Below, piece by piece: positions 36,032 through 44,344 of a stretch of DNA of 64,000 nt. Source of the DNA: Anaerolineaceae bacterium (GTDB taxonomy: Bacteria > Chloroflexota > Anaerolineae > Anaerolineales > Anaerolineaceae); assembly GCA_003524305.1 (NCBI GenBank), contig DQHW01000007.1, forward strand, positions 25,094-89,093, in the 5' to 3' direction. Under the pieces are notes generated by a model that was not told the origin of the DNA, ran no database searches, and was given only the letters and a program-made list of their open reading frames with translations. Each line of letters starts with the position of its first letter. Position 1 is the stretch's first letter. A program made the position numbers and the translations under genes.

Positions 36032-36901
36032 CTAACCCTTTACTGCACCTGCGGTTAACCCAGCAACGATTTGTTTTTCAGCAAAGAAATAGAAGATGAT
36101 GGTCGGGATGGAAGATAAGGCTACAAAAGCAGAGATTATTGCCAGGTCTTGTGAGTATTGTCCCTGAAATTGCATGGTGCCTAGCGGCAAGGTCCACAAT
36201 TTATCGCTGTTCAAGACAACGAGTGGCACAAGCAGATCATTCCAACTGGCAATCATAATTAATGCTGCAATGGCTGCCAGAGAAGGTTTTACAAGCGGAA
36301 GCAAGATGCGCCAGAAAAAATCAAAGTTGGTACAGCCGTCAATATAGGCAGCATCTTGTAGTTCTTTTGGGACAGCGGTGAAGAATCCTCGCAAGATCAT
36401 GATGTTACCTGAAAGTTGAAAAGCGGTTTGAACAAGGATAACACCCATCAAACTGTCAATCATATTAATACCGTATTGTTCCAATTGCCGTAGAACAAAA
36501 TAGACTGGCAAGATTGCAACATTGATGGGGAACATCAACCCAACAGTAAATAGATTGAAGATCCAGTTTTTACCGCGAAACTCGAGGCGGGCGAAAACAA
36601 AAGACACCAGGGAACATAGAAATACAGTAAGTGCAGTCGTGGAGACCATGACAATTAAACTGTTTTTCATCATGCCCCAAAAACTGGGGGTGGAGAGAAT
36701 GTTGACGATATTATCCCAATTTGGAGGATTAGGAATCGTATAAGGGTGGGAATACATCTGGCCTGTGGTTTTTACGCTGCCAAAAAGCAATATCACAATC
36801 GGGATGAAGATTAAGATCGTTGTGATCGTGAGGAGTATATATTGAAAAAACCTTGGTACTGCTTTTCTCATCCAACGCGGTGTGGGAATAATTCTCTGCA
36901 T
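36032..36901 (-). CDS. Sugar ABC importer permease (MalG-like, CUT1)
   Basis: This 289-residue membrane protein has six predicted helices. The N-terminal helix is FFQYILLTITTILIFIPIVI. The MalG-type EAA loop is near KELQDAAYIDGCTNFDFFWRI. It forms the translocation pore with the MalF-like protein encoded 14 bp upstream. In this operon it most likely carries xylooligosaccharides. No ATPase gene is in the operon, so it probably uses a shared MsmK-type ATPase encoded elsewhere, as is common for CUT1 systems. Confidence 0.88.
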   Translation of the reverse strand: MQRIIPTPRWMRKAVPRFFQYILLTITTILIFIPIVILLFGSVKTTGQMYSHPYTIPNPPNWDNIVNILSTPSFWGMMKNSLIVMVSTTALTVFLCSLVSFVFARLEFRGKNWIFNLFTVGLMFPINVAILPVYFVLRQLEQYGINMIDSLMGVILVQTAFQLSGNIMILRGFFTAVPKELQDAAYIDGCTNFDFFWRILLPLVKPSLAAIAALIMIASWNDLLVPLVVLNSDKLWTLPLGTMQFQGQYSQDLAIISAFVALSSIPTIIFYFFAEKQIVAGLTAGAVKG

Positions 36902-36915
36902 GTTGAAAAACCTTT

Positions 36916-37857
36916 CTAAAGGCCAGTCAGGTAATCTGGTTTATTGGTCAATTGCCGATAAAGTAACGAGAAAATGACACAAACGAGGAACATGATAATT
37001 GCCACGGCAGAGCCGTATCCAAATTGGAATCTGACAAAACCAAAACGGTACATATAGGTTGCCATAACCTCGCTTGCGTTTACCGGTCCACCTTTGGTCA
37101 TAACCCAGACCAGGATAAACTGCTGAATAGAGCCTAAAACTGACATTTGTACCGAAGTTCTAATTGTGCCGCTTAAAAGAGGTAAGGTGATGTACCAAAA
37201 ATTCTGAAAAGAATTGGCACCATCCATGCGTGCCGCCTCTTCAATTTCCGTAGGAATGTTTTGAAGTCCGGTTAAATAAAGCAGCATGTGAAAACCAAAA
37301 TATTTCCAGGTTAGAACCACAAAAACTGCAAAAAGAACGATATTCATATCTGCAAGCCAGTTGACAGGGTTAACCCCCAAGGCAACCAGAATGCCGTTTA
37401 TGAATCCGCGTTCAGGGTCTGGATTGTACAGGAGCATCCACATAATGGCAGCATTAACTTCTGAAAGTACATACGGAAGGAAAAAAATGGTTCTGAACAA
37501 TGCTCGACCAGGAAGATCACGGGCGACCATGGTAGAAAGAATTATTGCTGCTGGCAATTGAAGTACCAATGAAAGTACGATAATGATGACAACATTCAAA
37601 ACAGATTTCTGGAATACTGTGTCGATAAGAATTTTTCTGTAATTTTCCAGCCCAATATTCTTGGTGGCTTCCCCCAAACCCTTCCAATCAAAAGTGCTGT
37701 AATAAGTTGAGCGGAAAATCGGGTAAATCACAAAAAGCAAAAAGATAACGAGTGCTGGAAAAAGAAACAGAATGATGACCATTCGGTCTTTTGCTTTACG
37801 TGAAAGCCCCGAAGGTTTTGGATATAATGAATTTTCTTGAGCAGGGTTTGATTGCAT
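36916..37857 (-). CDS. Sugar ABC importer permease (MalF-like, CUT1)
   Basis: This 313-residue permease has a cytoplasmic N-terminus and six helices starting MVIILFLFPALVIFLLFVIY. The EAA loop is at IPTEIEEAARMDGANSFQNF. It is the partner of the MalG-like permease downstream. It lies after the binding-protein gene and a 14-bp stem-loop, which fits lower expression of the membrane part. Confidence 0.88.
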   Translation of the reverse strand: MQSNPAQENSLYPKPSGLSRKAKDRMVIILFLFPALVIFLLFVIYPIFRSTYYSTFDWKGLGEATKNIGLENYRKILIDTVFQKSVLNVVIIIVLSLVLQLPAAIILSTMVARDLPGRALFRTIFFLPYVLSEVNAAIMWMLLYNPDPERGFINGILVALGVNPVNWLADMNIVLFAVFVVLTWKYFGFHMLLYLTGLQNIPTEIEEAARMDGANSFQNFWYITLPLLSGTIRTSVQMSVLGSIQQFILVWVMTKGGPVNASEVMATYMYRFGFVRFQFGYGSAVAIIMFLVCVIFSLLYRQLTNKPDYLTGL

Positions 37858-38001
37858 AATTATCTCTTTCTGTGATTGAGAATATTCGGGTGTTCGATTT
37901 GAAAATTGCGGATTTTTTCCGAATACTGTCCCACAGGAAGCTCGTTGCTGCTTATGCCATTTTCTTGTTTTTTACCTGGGGAACTGACCTAATTGTTGCA
38001 A

Positions 38002-38034
38002 TTTTGCAGGTGCGGGTAAACCGCACCTGCAAAA
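38002..38034 (-). terminator. Intercistronic stem-loop between binding protein and permeases
   Basis: Perfect 14-bp arms TTTTGCAGGTGCGG and CCGCACCTGCAAAA with a 5-nt loop lie 12 bp after the binding-protein stop. It matches the placement and stem length of the hairpin at 15611-15644 in the other importer operon. Confidence 0.75.
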
Positions 38035-38046
38035 TATTACAAAGAA

Positions 38047-39387
38047 CTATTGAGCCAAGAAACCAGCTTCGATTTCAGCGCAAACTTCTTCCGGAGTTGC
38101 AGTGCCGGCGAAGATTTTTTGTACAGCGTCATTGATGATGCTGCCCATAGCTGAAGGCAGAACCTGATCGAAGTACAGTTGATAGTAAGTGGAATTGGCA
38201 ACTGCATCGGCAACCATCACCATGTTGGGATCGGCAATGGATTCAGCAGCACCCTTGGCCACAGGAATACCCATGCCAGTGGAAGCAACGATTTTCTGGT
38301 TATCAAGGTTGGTCAGGTATTTGACGAAGTCAATGGCTTCGGGTTCAGCGTCTTTGCCGATGGCAAAGCCGTTACCACCACCAACGATGTCAGTCATGAG
38401 TCCGACACCACCTTCGACAGCGGGGAAGTTGAACATGCCAAGATTCTTGACACCTTCAAGATCAGCACTGTTGGCTTTCTGAACGGAGGGAGACCATTGT
38501 CCGCCGAGTTCCATTGCAGCTTTGCCATTACCAAATGCAGCATTCATGTCATCATGGGTAGCGCCCAAGAAACCTTCCTGGAAGTATCCACCATCAACAA
38601 GTTTCTTCAATTCATAACCAGCTTGAACGAAAGCTTCGTCTTCGAAGGAACCGGTGCGGGCATCGCCAGAAGCGGCAGCAGCGCTGAAAGCTTCAGCTCC
38701 GCCAATGCGGGATACGAGGTAAGCCCAGATGTGCATGCCAGGCCATTTGTCGCCTTCACCCACGGAGATCGGGGTGATGCCGGCAGCTTTGAGGGTCTCG
38801 CAAGCAGTCAAGAATTCTGACCAGGTGGTGGGAACTTCAACGCCAGCCTGTTCGAAGAGGTCTTTGTTGTACCAGAAAGTCACAGCACCCATATCCCAGG
38901 GCACGCCATAGCTCTTGCCATCAACAGCAAAGGCATCAAGAGCACCAAGGCTGTCGCCCCATTCGCCTTCAAGGTCAGCGGTGATGTCTTTTAAGAGACC
39001 GGCATTTACTTGTTCGATCATGCCGCCCTGGCCCCAGCTCTGGAAGATATCAGGAACTTCACCAGACTGCATAACCGTGGTCAATTTGGTTTTGAAGGCT
39101 TCGTTCTCAAGAATGGTGAGTTCAATGGTCACATTGGGGTGCATGGCCATGTAATCATCGGCCATCTTTTGAAATTCAGTAAGGCCGGGATCTTTGGTGG
39201 TAATGTGCCACCAGCTAATGGTGACAGGTTCAGCAGGAGCTTCAGTGGCAACAGGTGCTTCGGTGGCTGCAACGGGAGCTTCAGTAGCAACAACGGGTGC
39301 TTCAGTGGCTGCAGGGGTGCCGCAGGCTGCCAGCAGGAGTGCAGAAATGATCACTACACTGAGTAACAGAGACAACTTTTTGGTCAT
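38047..39387 (-). CDS. Sugar-binding lipoprotein of a CUT1 ABC importer (SBP family 1)
   Basis: The protein is 446 residues from the ATG at 39387, which has AAGGAG 9 nt upstream; a start at 39450 would add an unlikely 21 residues. The signal peptide ends in LLLAAC (Cys22). An ATEAPVVATEAP linker follows to about residue 50, then a family 1 solute-binding fold (ISWWHITTKDPGLTEFQKMADDY, YGVPWDMGAVTFWYNKDLFE). It is anchored outside the membrane and hands sugar to the MalFG-like permeases. Xylooligosaccharide is the likely ligand from the operon content, but this is not proven. Confidence 0.88.
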   Translation of the reverse strand: MTKKLSLLLSVVIISALLLAACGTPAATEAPVVATEAPVAATEAPVATEAPAEPVTISWWHITTKDPGLTEFQKMADDYMAMHPNVTIELTILENEAFKTKLTTVMQSGEVPDIFQSWGQGGMIEQVNAGLLKDITADLEGEWGDSLGALDAFAVDGKSYGVPWDMGAVTFWYNKDLFEQAGVEVPTTWSEFLTACETLKAAGITPISVGEGDKWPGMHIWAYLVSRIGGAEAFSAAAASGDARTGSFEDEAFVQAGYELKKLVDGGYFQEGFLGATHDDMNAAFGNGKAAMELGGQWSPSVQKANSADLEGVKNLGMFNFPAVEGGVGLMTDIVGGGNGFAIGKDAEPEAIDFVKYLTNLDNQKIVASTGMGIPVAKGAAESIADPNMVMVADAVANSTYYQLYFDQVLPSAMGSIINDAVQKIFAGTATPEEVCAEIEAGFLAQ

Positions 39388-39587
39388 GATTCTTCTCCTT
39401 TTTAGGTAAGTACAAGCTATAATTGAAATGTGCGGAGAACGCCTCCACACAACTTCGCAGGTCTTCTATCATCTTTCCAAGGGTCGAGAGAAGGCCTGCT
39501 ATTTATTTAATTGATCTGACACACTCACCTCCCTTCTCCTTTCAGTTGGGGAAATTTTTAAGCCAATAATGAAATGATGGGTGTTGA

Positions 39588-40601
39588 TTAACCGCCAATC
39601 TTTCGGCAGGATGAACGAATGACCAGGCTTGTTTGCATACGATACGTTTGATCGTCAAGTGGAATGTCGTTAATTAACTTGATCAACATTTGAGTTGCGG
39701 TATAGCCCATTTCAAAAATGAATTGATCTACCGTGGTTAAACCAAGATATTTGGATTCTGGAATGTTATCAAAACCAATCAACGACAAATCTTCGGGGAT
39801 ACGCAAGCCCATCTCTTCGGCGACCTGAAAGACACCCATGGCGCTTTGATCGTTGGAAGCGAAAATCGCCGTTGGACGATTAGATTGTTCAAGCAATTGG
39901 CGGGCGCAGGTAATACCTGAGACAGTGGTGTAATCACCGGATTTAATTAATTCTTGATCAATGGGAATACCGGCTTTGGCAAGGCTGTCTTGATAACCTA
40001 AAAGGCGGCGGTTGGCGCTTTCAAGCTCCAGGCGGCCGCCGATGTAGCCAATGCGTTTGTGTCCAAGGCTGAAGAGGTATTCCATGGCGTCAATCGCGCC
40101 CTGGTAGTTTGTGGCATGGATTGATGGGTAACTGGGGTTGCTCATGACAGGATCAATCGAAACAATCGGTTCATCAGAGTTGAACTCGGCCACCACGGGA
40201 GCAACAATAATTACACCATCCGAGATGGAGTGGGTGAGCAGCGAAACATATTTCTGTTCTGCAGAGGCGCGTCCACTCTTGCGGACATCGCCGGTCGTGT
40301 AAACCAGCAGGTCAAATTCAGATTCAGCGATCGCACGGTTGACACCCTTCATGACTTCGATGGCAAAGGGGTAGGCGATATCAGGCATGATCAAACCGAT
40401 CAGGTTCTTTTTCTGGCTGCGCATGCTGCGGGCTGCCAGGTTTGAGGTGTATCCAAGATCTTCAATGACACCATTAATACGATCTTGAGTTTCACGGGCG
40501 ACATCCACTTTGCCGTTAAGCACACGAGATACAGTTGACACCGATACCCCGGCTGTCTGAGCAACATCTTGAATTGTGATGGATCGTTTCTTCTTATACA
40601 T
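39588..40601 (-). CDS. LacI-family repressor of the xyloside operon
   Basis: This 337-residue regulator has an N-terminal LacI helix-turn-helix (TIQDVAQTAGVSVSTVSRVL, about 8-27), hinge helix (NLAARSMRS) and sugar-binding sensor domain (LIGLIMPDIAYPFAIEVMKG, PTAIFASNDQSAMGVF, LSLIGFDNIPES). It is the first gene of the minus-strand operon. A near-consensus promoter with overlapping palindromes lies just upstream (40633-40690), so autoregulation is strongly suggested. The inducer is probably xylose, xylobiose or a related sugar. Confidence 0.9.
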   Translation of the reverse strand: MYKKKRSITIQDVAQTAGVSVSTVSRVLNGKVDVARETQDRINGVIEDLGYTSNLAARSMRSQKKNLIGLIMPDIAYPFAIEVMKGVNRAIAESEFDLLVYTTGDVRKSGRASAEQKYVSLLTHSISDGVIIVAPVVAEFNSDEPIVSIDPVMSNPSYPSIHATNYQGAIDAMEYLFSLGHKRIGYIGGRLELESANRRLLGYQDSLAKAGIPIDQELIKSGDYTTVSGITCARQLLEQSNRPTAIFASNDQSAMGVFQVAEEMGLRIPEDLSLIGFDNIPESKYLGLTTVDQFIFEMGYTATQMLIKLINDIPLDDQTYRMQTSLVIRSSCRKIGG

Positions 40602-40632
40602 GATGAACTCAATTGGGGATGTGATAACGATT

Positions 40633-40690
40633 CCGGTATCAATACCGGTAACGATACCGATATTATTGCACGGCTAGAGAAAAAAGTCAA
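40633..40690 (-). promoter_or_regulatory. Promoter with overlapping LacI operators for the xyloside operon
   Basis: On the minus strand TTGACT (40690-40685), a 17-nt spacer and AATAAT (40667-40662) form the promoter. Around the expected start site lie two palindromes: CCGGTATCAATACCGG (40633-40648, 7-bp arms) and CGGTAACGATACCG (40646-40659, 5-bp arms), overlapping by 3 bp. This is a typical repressor block for an autoregulated LacI gene. Confidence 0.75.
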
Positions 40691-40777
40691 CAATTTTTAA
40701 GATTACTGGTTAATAAGGCCTGGTTAACTAATTTACTCTGGCGAAAAGTTGGCCAAGAAAAATTTCCTGCCTTAAGG

Positions 40778-40812
40778 TATAATCATTCCAATCTGTAATG
40801 CAACCGGTTCCA
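40778..40812 (+). promoter_or_regulatory. -10 box and LacI-type operator upstream of GH3
   Basis: TATAAT (40778-40783) is followed by TGCAACCGGTTCCA (40799-40812), a near-palindrome close to GCAACCGGTTGC at 20036-20047. The -35 region is poor. The site lies just past the likely transcription start, fitting repression. Confidence 0.6.
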
Positions 40813-40844
40813 ATAAAACATTACCCATTCTTCAGGAGTTCTTC

Positions 40845-43031
40845 ATGACCCAAAATACATCCGCGATCACTCCAGCTTACCTTAATGCCAGTTTATGTGT
40901 TGAAGAACGTGTCGCTGATCTGCTCTCGCGCATGACACTTGAAGAAAAGATCGGCCAGCTCATGTTGTGGGATGCGCGTGAAGAAGACCTCTCCTTTATC
41001 AACACTCGGCAGCCCGGCTCGGTTTTGCATATTTTGGGTGAAAAGATCCACCGCGCCATGGATCTGGCGGCACAAAACCGTCTTGGCATTCCACTGTTGG
41101 TTGGCGAAGACGGCATACACGGACACTCCTTCTGGAAAGGCGCCACCATCTTTCCAACTCAACTTGCCATGGCCTCGGCCTGGAACCCCGAAATGCTTGA
41201 AAAAGTCGGCCGGGTAACGGCCGAAGAAATGTGTCCCACCGGCATCCACTGGACCTTTTCACCCGTTTTGTGTCTCAGCCGCGACCTGCGTTGGGGGCGT
41301 ACCGGTGAAACATTTGGTGAAGATCCTTTTCTGATTGGCGAGTTTGCCTCAGCCATGATCCGTGGTTACCAGGGGAAAGGGCTCAACGATCCCACAGCTG
41401 TTCTGGCCACCGCCAAACATTATGCAGGCTACTCAGAAACCCAGGGTGGACGCGATTCCTCCGAGGCCGATCTTTCACGCCGCAAGCTGCGCAGCTACTT
41501 CTTGCCGCCTTTCAAACGTGCAGTTCAGGCTGGCGCTATGACATTCATGACCGGTTACCAATCCATAGAAGGCCAGCCTTCAACCGTCAACCACTGGTTG
41601 TTGGTTGAAGTTCTTAAAGATGAATGGGGATTTAAAGGCGTTGTAGTGACCGATTGGGAAAATGTCGGCAGCTTGGTCAAACAGCAGAAGATATGCGCCA
41701 ATTATGCCGAAGCAGCCGTGGTGGCACTTCGCGCCGGCAACGACATCATGATGACCACCCCTGAATTCTACGATGGTGCAATTGAGGCAGTCAAAACCGG
41801 CCGTCTGGCCGAAGCCGAAATCGATGCTCCTTGTGCCCGTTTATTGGCATTGAAAATTCGTATGGGTCTGTTTGAAAATCCGCGCCGGCCTGATCTTGAA
41901 CGCGCTGAAATAGAGGTCAACCGCGCTGATCATCGCGCTGCCAACCTGGATGCTGCACGTCAGAGTCTTATCCTTCTGCAAAATGACGGTGTTTTGCCAC
42001 TGGACCCATCAAAAATTACAACTATAGCGGTCGTTGGCCCCAACGCAGATGACGACATGTCTCAATTAGGTGATTGGTGCCTGGGTTCTTCACAGCATTC
42101 AGTCGAGGCAGGCAAACAGCCGCGTGAGAAAACCACAACTGTGATTGACGGCATCCGTGCTGTGGCACCAAATGGTCAAACTATTTTGTACGAAAAAGGC
42201 TGCTCGATCATTGATGATAATCTTTCAGACATCCCCGCTGCGGTGGCGGCCGCTGAAAAAGCGAATGTCGTCATTGCTGTGGTAGGCGATCATTTGAAGT
42301 TCATCGGTGAGACGAACAGCACCGCCACGCTGGAACTTCAAGGCGGACAAATCGCGCTGCTGGATGCCCTTGAAAAAACCGGCAAACCGTTGGTAGTCGT
42401 GTTGGTCAACAGCAAACCTCTTGTGCTGCCGGCTTCAGCAAAACGTGCTGCAGCCATTCTCGAAGGATTCAATCCCGGCATGGAAGGCGGACGTGCCATT
42501 GCCGAGGTACTATTTGGCGAAATTAATCCCGCTGGCAAATTGACCATTTCGATCCCTGTTCATGTGGGGCAGCAGCCCGTGTTTTACAGCCAGGTGCGCG
42601 GTCAGCACGGCAGCACATACGCCGACATGACCCAGGAGCCGCTCTTCCCATTTGGTCACGGTTTAAGCTATACCAGCTACCGCTATTCAAACCTGCTCTT
42701 AAAAACGCCAGTACTTCAAAAAGGTCGATCTGCAAAAATCAGCGTGGATGTGGAGAACATCGGCAAGCGTGGCGGCGTTGAGATCGTTCAGGTTTATATT
42801 TCTGATGTTGTCACTTCTGCAACATGGGTGAATAAAGCCCTCAAGGGGTTTGCCCGGGTTGCATTGGCGGCCGGTGAAAAGAAGACGGTTGAATTTGAAC
42901 TGCCCTTTGAAGCTTTTGAGATCGTCGATGCCGAGGGCAGGAACGTGGTTGAATCCGGCGAGTTTGAACTGTTGGTTGGGCCCTCTTCTCGTGACATGCA
43001 TCTGTTAAAGGCTTCACTGCGAGTGGAATAG
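40845..43031 (+). CDS. GH3 beta-glucosidase/beta-xylosidase (BglX-like)
   Basis: This 728-residue GH3 enzyme has no signal peptide. Its barrel shows GEDGIHGHSFWKGATIFP, LCLSRDLRWGRTGETFGEDP and KHYAGYSETQGGRD, then the nucleophile Asp270 in VVVTDWENVG. The sandwich domain (about 380-590) and the FnIII-like domain (ISVDVENIGKRGGVEIVQVYI) follow. The SDW-like TDW form favours a beta-glucosidase. AGGAG lies 8 nt before the ATG. It is co-directional with the MFS gene downstream (41-bp gap), suggesting transport and cleavage of the same beta-glycoside. Confidence 0.87.
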   Translation: MTQNTSAITPAYLNASLCVEERVADLLSRMTLEEKIGQLMLWDAREEDLSFINTRQPGSVLHILGEKIHRAMDLAAQNRLGIPLLVGEDGIHGHSFWKGATIFPTQLAMASAWNPEMLEKVGRVTAEEMCPTGIHWTFSPVLCLSRDLRWGRTGETFGEDPFLIGEFASAMIRGYQGKGLNDPTAVLATAKHYAGYSETQGGRDSSEADLSRRKLRSYFLPPFKRAVQAGAMTFMTGYQSIEGQPSTVNHWLLVEVLKDEWGFKGVVVTDWENVGSLVKQQKICANYAEAAVVALRAGNDIMMTTPEFYDGAIEAVKTGRLAEAEIDAPCARLLALKIRMGLFENPRRPDLERAEIEVNRADHRAANLDAARQSLILLQNDGVLPLDPSKITTIAVVGPNADDDMSQLGDWCLGSSQHSVEAGKQPREKTTTVIDGIRAVAPNGQTILYEKGCSIIDDNLSDIPAAVAAAEKANVVIAVVGDHLKFIGETNSTATLELQGGQIALLDALEKTGKPLVVVLVNSKPLVLPASAKRAAAILEGFNPGMEGGRAIAEVLFGEINPAGKLTISIPVHVGQQPVFYSQVRGQHGSTYADMTQEPLFPFGHGLSYTSYRYSNLLLKTPVLQKGRSAKISVDVENIGKRGGVEIVQVYISDVVTSATWVNKALKGFARVALAAGEKKTVEFELPFEAFEIVDAEGRNVVESGEFELLVGPSSRDMHLLKASLRVE

Positions 43032-43072
43032 GTGTGTCATTTTTGTAAACCTTTTGATGTATTGGAATTTTC

Positions 43073-44344
43073 ATGAACTTTATAAACAGCCATCCACTTT
43101 TTCAAACACTGCGGGAGCTAAAAGGGACGCCCCGTGCAACAGTTCTGACAGAGCCCTTGTTTGGCATCCCGTACAACTTATACGCTCCCTTTCTATCCGT
43201 TTATATGCTGGCGCTTGGGGTTACTGACCAATGGATAGGTGCAATTGCCAGCTTGGGGTTGGTATTTCAGATTATCAGTGCAATTCTCAGCGGCGCGATT
43301 ACCGATAAATTTGGCCGCCGGGCTACCTTGTTTGTGACTGATCTCATCACCTGGAGTATTCCTTGTTTGATTTGGGCGATTGCCCAAAACACGACCTATT
43401 TCGTGATCGCAGCCATGATTAACGGGTTGTTTCGCATCGCCCATACGGCCTGGACTTGTTTGCTGGTTGAGGATGCCGAAGAACGACACATTGTGCATAT
43501 GTGGACCTGGATTATGATCTTTGCGGTTTGTTCGGCCTTCTTCTCGCCGCTTGGCGGGTGGATCGTTCAAAAATTTGGGCTGATCCCCGCCATGCGCGGA
43601 TTGCTCGTTTTTGGCTCAATTATGATAACCGCCAAAGCCGCGATTCTCTTTGCTTTTTCAAAAGAAACCGGCCGCGGCGTGCAGCGCATGGAAGAAACCC
43701 GCGGCAGTTCCATCATCAACTTGATGGGTGATTACCGTAGTGTGATCAAACAGGTATTTCGATCCAAGGCCATCTTGGGTGCTTTGTCTTTAATGGTAAT
43801 CACCAATATTTTTTCAACCGTGAACGGCAGTTTCTGGGGTGTGTTGTTTACCAGTAAATTAGGTTTCGACAATTCACAGATTGCGATCTTCGTTATGTTG
43901 AAATCCATAATTACGACGATTGGCTTCTTCGTCATCGGTCCGCGGCTTACCAACCTATTACATTTCAGACTGCCAATGTGGGCAGGCTTTGCCGGATATT
44001 TTGCCAGCCAGGCGTTGTTGGTGTTCATGCCGGCGCATTCTGTGGTTCTGCTGGTGATCAGTGTGGTTCTTGAAGGTGCAGCGGTATCATTGGTCAGCCC
44101 CATGACCGAATCTTTGCTGGCCGTGGCGATGGAAACCAAGGAACGCGCACGCATCAGTGCCGTGGTTTACGCGACCCTGATATTGTTCACATCTCCATTC
44201 GGATGGATAGCAGGGCAGCTCTCGGCTATCAACCGTTCACTGCCTTTTGTGATGAATATGGGATTGTTTGTGATTGGTGCATTGCTGGTGTGGGTGATTA
44301 ACCGTAAACCTGCAATTAAACAACCTGCCCTTGAAATCAGTTAG
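43073..44344 (+). CDS. MFS transporter, probably for an oligosaccharide
   Basis: This 423-residue protein has about twelve membrane helices and the MFS loop motif DKFGRR between helices 2 and 3 (about residue 80). A central cytoplasmic loop (SKETGRGVQRMEETRG) lies between the two six-helix halves. It follows the GH3 gene by 41 bp, so it may import its substrate. Its stop overlaps the end of the convergent epimerase gene by 4 bp. Specificity is not readable from the sequence. Confidence 0.78.
   Translation: MNFINSHPLFQTLRELKGTPRATVLTEPLFGIPYNLYAPFLSVYMLALGVTDQWIGAIASLGLVFQIISAILSGAITDKFGRRATLFVTDLITWSIPCLIWAIAQNTTYFVIAAMINGLFRIAHTAWTCLLVEDAEERHIVHMWTWIMIFAVCSAFFSPLGGWIVQKFGLIPAMRGLLVFGSIMITAKAAILFAFSKETGRGVQRMEETRGSSIINLMGDYRSVIKQVFRSKAILGALSLMVITNIFSTVNGSFWGVLFTSKLGFDNSQIAIFVMLKSIITTIGFFVIGPRLTNLLHFRLPMWAGFAGYFASQALLVFMPAHSVVLLVISVVLEGAAVSLVSPMTESLLAVAMETKERARISAVVYATLILFTSPFGWIAGQLSAINRSLPFVMNMGLFVIGALLVWVINRKPAIKQPALEIS

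Noticed and set aside
38179..38820. Plus-strand frame of 213 residues opposite the family 1 binding-protein gene
   Set aside because: Antisense shadow of the lipoprotein gene, with no motif.
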